Positions 41,579 through 50,513 of a stretch of 64,000 nucleotides of DNA are shown in pieces. Both the position numbers and the translations under genes were made by a program. Position 1 is the first letter of the stretch. Each line of letters opens with the position of its first letter. The stretch spans positions 245,370 through 309,369 of the forward strand of contig NZ_SLWR01000012.1 of NCBI RefSeq assembly GCF_004345665.1. The letters run 5' to 3'. This stretch comes from Kribbella antiqua (GTDB lineage: Bacteria > Actinomycetota > Actinomycetes > Propionibacteriales > Kribbellaceae). Under the pieces are notes generated by a model, which searched no databases, had not been told where the DNA came from, and saw only the letters and a list, made by a program, of their open reading frames with translations.

Positions 41579-42961
41579 TCAGCCCCCGATCCCGCGGACG
41601 ATGCCGTACAGACCGAGCACCGCGCAGGCGACTGGGATCAGCGCCAATATCACCAAGATCTCGAGGATCTCGGCGTATCGGCTCAGGTACGGGCTGGGTG
41701 GCTTGGTGCTGTAGCGCAGCCCGAGGAAGATCGCGGCCGCGGTGACACCGGCCGCCAGCGGGACCACCACCGGCACCGGATCGGCGTACTCGCGCGACAG
41801 TGGACCGAGGGCGAGACCGGCGGCGCCGATCAGGCCCGGGATCAACAACAGCAGGCGTTGTTTCACGATCGGATAGAGCCGCGAGCGGATCAGGCAACCG
41901 ACGGTGAGGAGACCGGCGAGGATCGTTGCCGACCGGCTCTGGTCCCGCAGCAGCAGGATCACACAGACCGACTCGGTCACCAGCAGGCCACCCAGCATGC
42001 CGGTGAGCAGAGCGTCCGCCCGGACGACGGCGCCGTACACCTGTCGCCGCGGTGGCAGCGGATCGTCGCGGACCAGGTCCGCCGTGGTCCGCGGCAGGAT
42101 CGGCGTCGGCACCCGGCCGGCCTTGATCGCGAGCGGGCCGAGCAGTGGCGAGAAGGCCAGCACCGCCGGCCCGACGATGGCCGAGACGTCGGCGCCGCCG
42201 AGCGAGTCCGACGTACCGATCCAGCCACCGATCACGCCGAGCACACCGGCACTGCTCGCCCCCGCGAAGAACGCCGCGCCGTCGACGACGCCGACAGAGG
42301 AGCCGACGGCAACCACCAGTACGGCGGCCGATGCCGCCAGCAACTGTGGTGCGCCGATCGCCGGAGTGGAATCCGTACCCGCGAAGAGCAACCCGCCACC
42401 GAGAGCCGCGAACGGCAGACTGAGGCCGCCGACCAGCGCTCCGGCGCCGGAGTCGCCGACCACTCGGGACAGTGCGACGGCCCCGCCCAGCAGCAGCACG
42501 GTCAGCAACAGCAATCGCCCCGCCGGATGCGGCCAGGGCGCGCCGGCACGAAGCACGGTGAAGAGCGCAGCCAGCAGTCCGGCACCCGCGAGAGTCAGCC
42601 CCGCGACCCTGGTGTGCCAGGCAGTCCAGGCCGAGCCGAGCCGCCTCGAGCCCGCTGCCACGGCGACCACCAAGTCGTCGTACTCGAGCTCGGGCCAGTC
42701 GAGCCGGCGCGGGACCAGATGGAGGATCTCGCCGTCTCTGATCCGGTGGGCGCCCAGGGTGCGGCCCAGCGTCAGTTCGGTGCCGTCAGCGCGGCGCAGC
42801 ACCCAGCCGCCGTCCGGAACGCCCGCGTCCGCGAGATGTTCACCGGCTTTGGCCAGGACTCCCGGCAACACCTCGGCGACGGACGCCTGTTCCGGCAGAG
42901 CGAGGTCGAGGCGCCGCTGCGGGGCGGCGACGGTGAGCCGGACCAGACCTGTGATGTTCAT
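41579..42961 (-). CDS. eccD: Type VII secretion integral membrane protein EccD
   Basis: 460 residues. An N-terminal ubiquitin-like domain (VRLTVAAPQRRLDLALPEQASVAEVLP, with ILHLVPRR at its end) is followed by about 11 TM helices, the EccD layout that forms the membrane ring. Start ATG 42961 with AAGGAG upstream. First gene of the eccD-eccB operon; divergent from the paralogous pair at 43106. Confidence 0.94.
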   Translation of the reverse strand: MNITGLVRLTVAAPQRRLDLALPEQASVAEVLPGVLAKAGEHLADAGVPDGGWVLRRADGTELTLGRTLGAHRIRDGEILHLVPRRLDWPELEYDDLVVAVAAGSRRLGSAWTAWHTRVAGLTLAGAGLLAALFTVLRAGAPWPHPAGRLLLLTVLLLGGAVALSRVVGDSGAGALVGGLSLPFAALGGGLLFAGTDSTPAIGAPQLLAASAAVLVVAVGSSVGVVDGAAFFAGASSAGVLGVIGGWIGTSDSLGGADVSAIVGPAVLAFSPLLGPLAIKAGRVPTPILPRTTADLVRDDPLPPRRQVYGAVVRADALLTGMLGGLLVTESVCVILLLRDQSRSATILAGLLTVGCLIRSRLYPIVKQRLLLLIPGLIGAAGLALGPLSREYADPVPVVVPLAAGVTAAAIFLGLRYSTKPPSPYLSRYAEILEILVILALIPVACAVLGLYGIVRGIGG

Positions 42962-43105
42962 CGGCCCCTTCTCCTTCTGAGCTGTCGTGGTCCAACCTTC
43001 CGGTGGTCAGGCATCTTTGCGACGTCGACGACAGCTTCCTGCCGCCGGCGGCACCGCCGGACGCGGCGGCCTAGCCTGACGAGGACGGCGAAAGAAGGAG
43101 CACTC

Positions 43106-43726
43106 GTGGCGAGCGATCGAGAACTGCTGATTCCGGTGGGGCATGACCTTGGGGTGCTTCATGCCGACAACGGGGATGAGCGTCGGCAGCAGGTTCGGGT
43201 GGGGGTTGAGGTGGCGGAGTTGGGGGATCGGGAGTTTGCGGTGTGGTTGCTCGCGCATGGGATGGATGACGCGGATCGGCCGACCCGGGAGTCGTTGCGG
43301 GAGCGGGCGGGGAAGCTCGGGCTCGACGGGGTCGACGAGGCGGTTGAGCGGTTCCTCACCGACGGGTTGCTGGTGGCGGTGGATCCGGAGGAGGACGCCG
43401 CCGTCGAGTTCGCGCGGGAGCATCAGTTGTTTCCGTTGTTGCATGGGCTGGGGCCGGATCCGGAGCAGCCGTGGATGCAGACGGTGGGGATGCTGAACCA
43501 GCCGATTGCTCAGGTTTCCAATGCTTTGTACGACGTGTGGGCGTGGGCTCAGCTGGCGCCGGAGTTGTGGACGGGGTGTCAAGATGCGGCGATGGTGGCT
43601 CGGCAGGTTGGGGTGACGAGTCCGGAGGAGACGGAGGCGCGGCAGGTGTTGAGCGGCGTGCTCGGTCAGGTTCATGGGTTGTTGTGTGTACGCGCGGCCT
43701 ACTTCGACCGGCGGCGGATCCGGTGA
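43106..43726 (+). CDS. Protein of unknown function, paralogue of next gene
   Basis: 206 residues, soluble. It opens LLIPVGHDLGVLHADN and continues VRVGVEVAELGDREFAVWLLAHGM, with DEAVERFLTDGLLVAVDP forming a winged-helix-like alpha/beta part. The following gene shares the PVGH... start, the EFAVW(L/V)(L/M)AHG block and the final H/HGCAYLD-type end, so the two arose by duplication. GTG start with AAGGAG. The stop overlaps the next start (GTGA). Family not recognised. Its place between eccD and a pseudokinase suggests a T7SS accessory role. Confidence 0.75.
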   Translation: MASDRELLIPVGHDLGVLHADNGDERRQQVRVGVEVAELGDREFAVWLLAHGMDDADRPTRESLRERAGKLGLDGVDEAVERFLTDGLLVAVDPEEDAAVEFAREHQLFPLLHGLGPDPEQPWMQTVGMLNQPIAQVSNALYDVWAWAQLAPELWTGCQDAAMVARQVGVTSPEETEARQVLSGVLGQVHGLLCVRAAYFDRRRIR

Positions 43727-44310
43727 GCGCGCTGGTGTTTCCGGTCGGCCATTACGGCGGCGTCAGGGACGATCAGACGCAGGTCATCCGAGTTGGGTGG
43801 AAGCAGCACCGGATCGACGAGAAGGCATTCGGCGTCTGGGTGATGGCGCACGGGCTGCCCGAGGTGGGCAAGGGCCAGTGGACAGTCCAGGATGTCGTCG
43901 AGCAAAGCGAGAAGGCAGGCGTCGAGGACGCGGCGAGCCAGGTCGGCGCACTCGCCGATCTCGGGTTGCTGGCCGTCGTGGCGGACAACCCGATCATGGC
44001 CACGCGGTTCGCGCAGGGGCATCGGATGGACGTGTTGTTCGTCGGGCTGGGCAACGCGCCGGACCGGCTGGACGGGCATGCGGTCGGGATTCCCGGGCTG
44101 GGGACGGCTGCGGTGCTTGATCCGGATTGCTACGAGTTGTGGCAATGGGGTTCGGTGGCGCCGACGGTGTGGCACAGCTGCGAGGTGCGCGCGACCGTGA
44201 CAGCGAAGCTCGGCCAGGAGGCGTCGCCGGTGGACGCGCTCGCGGAGATCCTCGGGGACCTCCGGTTCCTGATCGCTCACGGATGCGCGTATCTGGACGT
44301 TGCCGGATGA
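43723..44310 (+). CDS. Protein of unknown function, paralogue of previous gene
   Basis: 195 residues, soluble. Shared blocks with its neighbour: LVFPVGHYGGVRDDQTQVIRVGW, KAFGVWVMAHGLPEV, ASQVGALADLGLLAVVADN and the closing LGDLRFLIAHGCAYLD. The middle MDVLFVGLGNAPDRLDGHAVG has no equivalent I can name. It ends five bases before the pseudokinase gene. Function unknown; a heterodimer of the pair is plausible because the genes are translationally coupled. Confidence 0.75.
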   Translation: MSALVFPVGHYGGVRDDQTQVIRVGWKQHRIDEKAFGVWVMAHGLPEVGKGQWTVQDVVEQSEKAGVEDAASQVGALADLGLLAVVADNPIMATRFAQGHRMDVLFVGLGNAPDRLDGHAVGIPGLGTAAVLDPDCYELWQWGSVAPTVWHSCEVRATVTAKLGQEASPVDALAEILGDLRFLIAHGCAYLDVAG

Positions 44311-44314
44311 CAAG

Positions 44315-45658
44315 ATGACTCTGATGGCTGAGATCTCCCTGGAATCGCTGGTGCCGCGGGCCACCGGGCCGGTCGCGTCGGTGTACCTGATGGCGCCGCC
44401 GGCCGGTGGCCGGACCGCGGTGCTGAAGGTGTATCCGCAGCCGCTGGACCGGCGGACCTACAACGCCATCGAGGTCGAGCAGGCGAAGCTGGCCGGGCTG
44501 CGGTCGGCGTCGTCGATCGTGCGGGTCGAGTCGATCGACGAGCTGCCGGACGGGCGGACCGGGTTGCGGATGGAGTTCTGTCCGCAGTCGCTGCCGGACC
44601 TGGTGGCGACCGGGCCGTTGCCGATCGGCGATGTCGTCGTACTGGCGCAGATCCTGAGTTCGGTGCTGGCCGAGGCGCATGCTGCGGGCCTGGTGCATGG
44701 CGGGGTGACGCCGAGCAATGTGCTCGAGCGGCCCAGCGGTCAGCCGGCGCTCGCGGATTTCGGTCTGGCGTTGCGGTTGCGGTTCCCGCGGGACTTGATG
44801 GGCGACGCGGCCTACACGGCTCCCGAAGTACTGCGGGACGGTGAGTTGTCGGAACAGGCCGACGTCTACGGGCTCGGCGCCGTACTGTATCTGGCGTTGA
44901 CCGGGCAGCCGCCGTTTCCCTTGCGCACTGGCGAGCCGGTGGACGGCGTCATACTGCGGGTGTTGCGGGAGCCGCCGCCGGAGGTGTCGGGGCGGGATGT
45001 GCCGCCGGCGTTGACCGGGCTGCTGACGCGGATGATGGCGAAGGACCCGGACGCCCGGCCGGATGCCGCTGCAGCGCTGGCCGAGTTCCAGAAATTGCTT
45101 GCCGAGGGCCCCGTTGAGGACGAGCTGGATTTCGACGACTTCCGCGACGAGCTGGCCGCCGGACGAAACGTGCCGATAGCAACGGTCTCGGCGAAACCTG
45201 TGACAAAGAAGGCGAAACAGGCCAAGGGGCCGAAGAAGTCGCGGCGGAATCTGCTGATCGGGATCGGCTCGGCCGTTGCCCTGGTCGCGGTCGTGCCGGT
45301 GATGGTGCAACCGGGCAAGGACGACGAGGCCGCCGTACCGCCTCCGGTCGCGAGCACTCCGGCTCCGAGTACGACGCCCGTCGTCCAGCTGATCGACCTG
45401 AAACCCCCGCAGGACAAAGGCACCTCCGTCGTCCTGACGTGGAGCTTCCCGAAGACGATGACGAAGTACGCCGTCATCGTCGCCGAGCAGGGCGCGAAGA
45501 AACCTCAACCCCATCTCGTCCCGGGCGTCAGCACCACCTTTACGGTACCGGTCAGTCCGGGACTGAAGTACTGCTTCGAGATCCAGGGCACCGACGGCGC
45601 ATCGGTTCCCGTCGGCAGCAACATGCGTGGCATCCGCGGTGCTACCTGCAAGCGATAG
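44315..45658 (+). CDS. Membrane-anchored kinase-like protein, probable pseudokinase
   Basis: 447 residues. The N-terminal half has a Hanks kinase fold: beta-3 lysine Lys38 (AVLKVYP), DFG at 148-150 (ALADFGLAL), APEV and DVYGLGAVLYLALTGQPPF. The catalytic loop, however, reads VHGGVTPSNV (H128): the HRD aspartate and the loop lysine are Gly and Thr. Phosphotransfer is therefore doubtful. A basic linker (KKAKQAKGPKKSRR), one TM helix (about 310-328) and an extracytoplasmic fibronectin-like domain (VVLTWSFPKTMTKYAVIV) follow. ATG 44315 or 44324. The same operon carries the unknown pair. Confidence 0.85.
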   Translation: MTLMAEISLESLVPRATGPVASVYLMAPPAGGRTAVLKVYPQPLDRRTYNAIEVEQAKLAGLRSASSIVRVESIDELPDGRTGLRMEFCPQSLPDLVATGPLPIGDVVVLAQILSSVLAEAHAAGLVHGGVTPSNVLERPSGQPALADFGLALRLRFPRDLMGDAAYTAPEVLRDGELSEQADVYGLGAVLYLALTGQPPFPLRTGEPVDGVILRVLREPPPEVSGRDVPPALTGLLTRMMAKDPDARPDAAAALAEFQKLLAEGPVEDELDFDDFRDELAAGRNVPIATVSAKPVTKKAKQAKGPKKSRRNLLIGIGSAVALVAVVPVMVQPGKDDEAAVPPPVASTPAPSTTPVVQLIDLKPPQDKGTSVVLTWSFPKTMTKYAVIVAEQGAKKPQPHLVPGVSTTFTVPVSPGLKYCFEIQGTDGASVPVGSNMRGIRGATCKR

Positions 45659-45665
45659 ACGGAAA

Positions 45666-45698
45666 CTGGACCGGTCCTGGACCCTGGTCCTCTAGTCT
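45666..45698 (+). promoter_or_regulatory. Promoter with 11-bp-phased direct repeats, leaderless FN3 gene
   Basis: CTGGAC at 45666-45671 and again at 45677-45682, start-to-start 11 bases, followed after ten bases by a TAGTCT -10 box (45693-45698). The GTG of the next gene begins at +1 by this -10, so translation would be leaderless. The same repeat, period and ten-base gap recur at 55990-56033 before the moxR operon. This geometry suits activation by an OmpR-type or SARP DNA-binding domain, both encoded nearby. Confidence 0.65.
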
Positions 45699-45704
45699 GT
45701 TGCG

Positions 45705-47957
45705 GTGAAGCCGATCACGTTCCGCCCCGCGCGGCTCACCCGACGTACGAGCGCGACCGACACGACCGATGCCGCCGGCAAGCGTGAACGCCGGAAGGCC
45801 CGAGTCGGCTTGGCCGCCGTCGTCGCAGGTTGTGTCGCACTGACGAGCGTGGTCGTGCTGTCCGGCCCGGGCAGCGCGAACTCCGGGATGAAGTTCACCC
45901 AGTCCGGTCACTGGGTCTACAACAGCTCGATCGGGCGGATCTTCCATCTGGACGGTGCGACCAAGGCCGTCGACGCCGAGGTGGGGCTGAGCACCGGGCA
46001 GCCCGGGGCGCAGGTGATCCAGAGCGACAAGAACGGTTACGTGCTGTCCAGGAACCGGATCGACCAGTTCGGCAAGTCGGACCTGACCGTGACGAACCCC
46101 ATCGAGGTGCCGCTCAACGAGCAGCCCACCGGCCTCGAGGGCGGCGGTGCCGCCTTCGCGGTCTACCAGAAGGCCGGCCGGGTGATCCGGTTCGGCGACC
46201 GGGACGTGACGGAATTCCCGGGTGGGCCGCTCGGCGATCCGGTGGTGACGTCGGACGGCACATTGTGGATCCACCGGATCAGCCGCGGCGATCTCTGCCA
46301 GCTGCCGATCACCGCCGACCGGCTGTCCTGCTCGGCTGCGGTTCCGAAGCGGCACAAGGGAGCACTGACCGCGATCGGCGCGAAGGCGGTCTTCGTCGAC
46401 CTCACGTCGCAGGAGGTCTACTCGCTGACCGGCGACGGCATCAGCAACAAGACCGAACTTCCGGATGTCGCCGTAGCGGACAACGCCCTGGTCGCCGGCA
46501 ACGACGTCGACGGCAAGCTCGCGATCGTCGACCCCGGCCAGGGCGTCGTCCAGCTGGTCGATCCCACTGGTGCCGACACCAAGCCGACCAGGACGCTGAT
46601 CAAGCCGGGGAAGTACGACAAGGTCGCCTCCTCCGGCGACGGGCTGGCGCTGCTGGACCGGAAGAACGCCGAGCTGGCGACACTGGACCGCGACGGCAAG
46701 GTCGGGTACCAGAAGATCGCCAGCCAGGACGAGAAGGACCAGATCAAGCGCGAGCCGAACCTGTTCCGCGGTGACGATTCCCGGGTGTACGTCGAGAGCT
46801 CGAAGGGCGACCGGGTGGTCGTGGTCGACCAGGACGGCCGCGCCAAGACCGTGGAAGTGGGATCGGGCGAGCCCGGCGACGGCAAGACCACTACCAAGCC
46901 GACGCAGACTCCACCTACGCATCGGCCGAGCACACCTCCCCCGATGAAGCCGCCGGTGCAGCCTCCGGTGACGACAGAGACGCAGCGGCCGCCGGCGCGG
47001 ACGACACCGCCACCGACCCGCGAGACGAAGAAACCTGACAAGCGGACACCGGAGAAGCCGAAGACGTCGACCCCGACCAATCAGCCGACCGCGAAACCCG
47101 GTCTTCCCGGCGCACCAGGCTCAGTGCTGGCGAAGCAGGGCGGCACCGTGACCTGGAAGGCCGCGGCGCCGCACGGTGCGACGATCACGTCGTACCGGCT
47201 GAGCTGGAGCGGTGGCTCCACGACGGTCGCCGGTACGGCGAGATCGGCGACAATCCAGGAACTCGCCTCGAAGAGCGGGTACTACGTCACCGTCCAGGCG
47301 GTGAACCGGGTCGGCGCCGGCCCGGCCGTCAGATCGAACCGGGTCGAGCTCGACTGGGATCCGGCCGAGTCACCGCGCGAGCTGCTCGTGAGTGACGACG
47401 GCATCAGCGGCCGGCTCACCCTGGCCTGGGATCAGCCCACGATGGGCGAAGGCACTTTCCTCCGGTACGACGTCTCCATGGGCGGCCGGACGAGGAGCTC
47501 CACCAGCACGCAGCTCACCTGGACCGGGCTGACCGACGGCAGGATGTACGAGTTCACCGTACGGGCGATCACCAAGGCACCGGACGGCAGCACAATCACC
47601 GGCAAGGAGGCGATCCTCAGCGCGGCCTCGGTCGACCACGAGGAACGCACCAAGCGCGTGGTCGCGTCCCGCGGCGCCGGCACCGAATACAACAAGTGCG
47701 AGCCGCCGGTGTGCGCGTTCCTCCAGGTCCGGATCGAGAACCTGACGCCGAACACCGACTATGTCATCAAGCCGTACAGCTCGGGCTGGGGCAACTTCAA
47801 CCCAGGCGCGACGCTCAAGACGAACAGCGAAGGTCACCTACTGGTCGACGACCGCTTCCCCTGCAGCGCCCTGGGCCAGCTCGTCTGGGCCACCGTCGAA
47901 ACCACCGACGGCAAGACCGTCTACACCTCCAACAAGTTCCGCTGGAAGTCCGGCTGA
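45705..47957 (+). CDS. Membrane-anchored FN3-domain protein (paralogue of 57041 gene)
   Basis: 750 residues. Basic N-terminus, TM anchor at 34-53, then an extracytoplasmic region (60-385) with propeller-like repeats (GMKFTQSGHWVYNSSIGRIFHLDG, short core SGHWVYNSS). A Thr/Pro-rich wall-spanning linker (about 390-468), two fibronectin type III domains (about 470-650) and a C-terminal domain with Cys pair KCEPPVC follow. The paralogue at 57041 has the same order with one FN3. It probably senses or scaffolds at the cell wall; role unknown. It ends six bases from the convergent methyltransferase gene. Confidence 0.82.
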   Translation: MKPITFRPARLTRRTSATDTTDAAGKRERRKARVGLAAVVAGCVALTSVVVLSGPGSANSGMKFTQSGHWVYNSSIGRIFHLDGATKAVDAEVGLSTGQPGAQVIQSDKNGYVLSRNRIDQFGKSDLTVTNPIEVPLNEQPTGLEGGGAAFAVYQKAGRVIRFGDRDVTEFPGGPLGDPVVTSDGTLWIHRISRGDLCQLPITADRLSCSAAVPKRHKGALTAIGAKAVFVDLTSQEVYSLTGDGISNKTELPDVAVADNALVAGNDVDGKLAIVDPGQGVVQLVDPTGADTKPTRTLIKPGKYDKVASSGDGLALLDRKNAELATLDRDGKVGYQKIASQDEKDQIKREPNLFRGDDSRVYVESSKGDRVVVVDQDGRAKTVEVGSGEPGDGKTTTKPTQTPPTHRPSTPPPMKPPVQPPVTTETQRPPARTTPPPTRETKKPDKRTPEKPKTSTPTNQPTAKPGLPGAPGSVLAKQGGTVTWKAAAPHGATITSYRLSWSGGSTTVAGTARSATIQELASKSGYYVTVQAVNRVGAGPAVRSNRVELDWDPAESPRELLVSDDGISGRLTLAWDQPTMGEGTFLRYDVSMGGRTRSSTSTQLTWTGLTDGRMYEFTVRAITKAPDGSTITGKEAILSAASVDHEERTKRVVASRGAGTEYNKCEPPVCAFLQVRIENLTPNTDYVIKPYSSGWGNFNPGATLKTNSEGHLLVDDRFPCSALGQLVWATVETTDGKTVYTSNKFRWKSG

Positions 47958-47963
47958 GCAGGA

Positions 47964-48785
47964 TCAGTTCTTGACGGCGAGGACGGCGGCGATGAGGCGT
48001 TGCCAGTCCGTGGGGTCGCCTGGTTCGTCGGGGTTGCGCCAGGCGTAGGCGGGGACCAGGCCGGGCTCGAGGACGGTGAAGCCGTCGCCGTAGAGGGCGA
48101 GGATCTGTTCGTCGGTGCGCCAGCGGCCGCGGCCGAGTGAGCCCTGCAGCAGCGCCTGCATCTCCGCGCTGCGCGGGTCGTTCTCGCTGCGGAAGTGGCT
48201 GATGAAGACGTAGCTGCCGGACGGGATCCGGTCGTACCAGAAGCGCACCAGGCCGGCCGGGTCCTCATCGTCGTTCACGTGGTGCAGGATCGCGCTCATG
48301 ATCACCGCGACCGGCTGCTCGAAGTCGATCAGCCGCTTCGTGTCGTCGTTGTCGTAGATCGCCTTCGGCTCGCGGAGGTCGGCCTGGATCACGGTGGTGT
48401 TGGCGTTCTCGGCCAGCAGCGCCCGGCCGTGCGCGAGCACGATCGGGTCGTTGTCGACGTACACGACCTTCGCGTCCGGGTTGTGCCGCTGAGCGACCTG
48501 GTGCACGTTGTCCGCGGTCGGCAGGCCGCTGCCGAGGTCGATGAACTGCTTGATCCGCCCGTTCGTGACCAGCTCGCGGATCGCCCGGACCAGCGCGCCC
48601 CGGTTGTCGTACGCGATCTGCCTAGAGCCGGGCAGGTCGTGGATGAACTTGTCGGCCAGCGCCCGGTCGACGGCGAAGTTGTCCTTGCCGCCGAGCAGAT
48701 AGTCGTACGTACGCGCGATACTCGGCTTGCTCTTGTCGAACCAGCCCGGGAAGCGGGCCTCAACCTGCGCGTCTTCGTCGGCCAT
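47964..48785 (-). CDS. SAM-dependent methyltransferase, DUF574 family
   Basis: 273 residues. N-terminal KPSIARTYDYLLGGKDNFAVDR is the hallmark of the actinobacterial DUF574 (S-adenosyl methyltransferase) family. The SAM site is QFIDLGSGLPTADNVHQVA, with DND acidic motif VVYVDNDPIVLAHG. Substrate unknown; such genes are numerous in streptomycete-like genomes. No operon partner; it may be unrelated to the surrounding T7SS locus. Confidence 0.9.
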   Translation of the reverse strand: MADEDAQVEARFPGWFDKSKPSIARTYDYLLGGKDNFAVDRALADKFIHDLPGSRQIAYDNRGALVRAIRELVTNGRIKQFIDLGSGLPTADNVHQVAQRHNPDAKVVYVDNDPIVLAHGRALLAENANTTVIQADLREPKAIYDNDDTKRLIDFEQPVAVIMSAILHHVNDDEDPAGLVRFWYDRIPSGSYVFISHFRSENDPRSAEMQALLQGSLGRGRWRTDEQILALYGDGFTVLEPGLVPAYAWRNPDEPGDPTDWQRLIAAVLAVKN

Positions 48786-48878
48786 CGCGGCAACCCTTCC
48801 GATCCACCTGGTGCAACACGCGTCACTCTATGCGATACCCGCGAGTCACTGTCACCGGGTCCGGAGCGTCGGTTGCGG

Positions 48879-50513
48879 TCAGCCGGCGGAGGCCGCGAGT
48901 ACGTCGTCCGGGAGCAGGTAGCGGAGTTCTTCGGTGGTCGGCATCCGGCCCAGCGCTCGGAGCCGCTGGGACTGCGCCTTGCGCATGCCTTCGACCAGCC
49001 GGCGGGCTTCGCGGGCGTTGCCGAAGTTGGCGCCGTGGGCGATCCGGTCGAAGTACGACGTGAGCGGCGGACCGGCGGCCGGGTCGAGCAGGTAGTCGCC
49101 GCCGGCGACCATCCGGTCGGTGATCAGCAGCAGCTCCTCGGCGCTGTAGTTCTCGAACTCGATGGTCTTCGAGAAGCGGGACGCGAGGCCGGGGTTGGCG
49201 TCGAGGAAGTCGCTCATCTCGGCGGTGTAGCCGGCGACGATGATCGCGATCTCGTCGCGGTGGTCCTCCATCAGCTTCACCAGCGCGTCGATCGCCTCCT
49301 GGCCGAAGTCGCCGGCGTTCCCGGCCGACCGGGACAGCGTGTAGGCCTCGTCGATGAACAGCACCCCGCCGAGGGATTTCTCGAACACCGTCGTCGTCTT
49401 CTCCGCGGTGTGGCCGATGTATTGCCCGACCAGGTCGCGTCGTGACACCTCGGTGAACCCGCCGTTGGGCAGCACGCCGAGCGCCTTCAGCAGCTTCCCA
49501 TACAACCGGGCGATGGTCGTCTTCCCGGTCCCCGGCGCACCGGCGAAGATCAGGTGATGGCTGACCGCGCCGACCGACAGTCCCGCCGTACGACGCCATT
49601 CGTCGACCTGGATCTCGTCCACCAGCGCACGGACTTCCGCTTTCACCCCGGGCAGCCCGACCATCTCGTCGAGCTCGGCGAGCAGGTCGTCCACCGGCCC
49701 GCCCTCGGCGACCCGCGCCACACTCTCCTCGATCACCTCGACCGCGGCGCCCTCGGTGAGCAGCAGTGCCGGCTGCGCGGTGTTCGTCAGCCGATGTCCT
49801 TCGACGGTTCCGCCGCATCCAGGCGCGAAGGTGATGCCTGACCCGCGAGTGTCGTGCACGGTGACTCGCCGGAGGACCGGCGTACTGCCGTGGGCGACAC
49901 CGATCCCCTCGGTGCCGGTCTGGGCAATCTCGGTGTCGGTCACCTCCGGACGGCTGTACTGATAGATGTAGATGCCGCGTCCGCCGCACGTCGTCACAGT
50001 GCAGCCGCGGATCAGCGGATCGGCGCCTAGGGCAACGACTATCCCGTCGCCGGAGATCTCCCGGATCGTGGTGTCCAGGATCCGTCCGCCGGCGCCCTCG
50101 ACGACGATGCCGGTCTCGGCACCCGTCACCGTGCAGCGGTCGATGGTGAACGCCGTACTCGCGTGCACGCTGATCGCCGGACGCGTCCGGCCGGCGACGA
50201 CACATTGCTCAACCGTCAGCGTCGTACGGTCGACAGAGATGGCGACGCCCTCGAGCGCCCGTACCTCCAGCCCGCTCAAAGTCAACGAGCCGTCGACGGC
50301 GCGCACGGTCGGCCAGTCGGCGCCGGAACCGTCGAGGATCACCGTCGCACCGGGCTCGGCCTGGAGGGTGACCGAGCGGCCGGTCAGCTCGAGCGTTTCG
50401 GCGTAGGTCCCGGCGGCGATCGCGATCGCGGCTCCGTCGGGCGCCTCGAGCAGTGCGGAGCCGATGGTCGGATAGGCGCCGGGACGATCCGGTGCGACGG
50501 TGAGGGTTCTCAT
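48879..50513 (-). CDS. EccA-like CbxX/CfqX AAA ATPase with N-terminal beta-helix
   Basis: 544 residues. Residues 1 to about 260 are short repeats typical of a right-handed parallel beta-helix (GIVVEGAGGRILDTTI, GRGIYIYQYSRPEVTDT, GITFAPGCGG). Residues about 275-544 are a CbxX-type AAA+ domain: P-loop GAPGTGKT (325-332), Walker B VLFIDEA (384-390), sensor and arginine region ASRFSKTIEF. EccA of ESX systems has the same AAA module after a TPR domain; here the beta-helix replaces it. It is in one operon with eccE, suggesting it does the EccA job. Start ATG 50513 shares a base with the luxR stop. Confidence 0.88.
   Translation of the reverse strand: MRTLTVAPDRPGAYPTIGSALLEAPDGAAIAIAAGTYAETLELTGRSVTLQAEPGATVILDGSGADWPTVRAVDGSLTLSGLEVRALEGVAISVDRTTLTVEQCVVAGRTRPAISVHASTAFTIDRCTVTGAETGIVVEGAGGRILDTTIREISGDGIVVALGADPLIRGCTVTTCGGRGIYIYQYSRPEVTDTEIAQTGTEGIGVAHGSTPVLRRVTVHDTRGSGITFAPGCGGTVEGHRLTNTAQPALLLTEGAAVEVIEESVARVAEGGPVDDLLAELDEMVGLPGVKAEVRALVDEIQVDEWRRTAGLSVGAVSHHLIFAGAPGTGKTTIARLYGKLLKALGVLPNGGFTEVSRRDLVGQYIGHTAEKTTTVFEKSLGGVLFIDEAYTLSRSAGNAGDFGQEAIDALVKLMEDHRDEIAIIVAGYTAEMSDFLDANPGLASRFSKTIEFENYSAEELLLITDRMVAGGDYLLDPAAGPPLTSYFDRIAHGANFGNAREARRLVEGMRKAQSQRLRALGRMPTTEELRYLLPDDVLAASAG

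Noticed and set aside
40000..41745. 581-codon plus-strand open frame opposite eccB
   Set aside because: Antisense shadow; eccB shows family motifs and follows eccD directly.
41564..43105. Very long 5' extension of the first unknown paralogue
   Set aside because: The extension is antisense of eccD; GTG 43106 has a good ribosome site and starts the paralogous homology.
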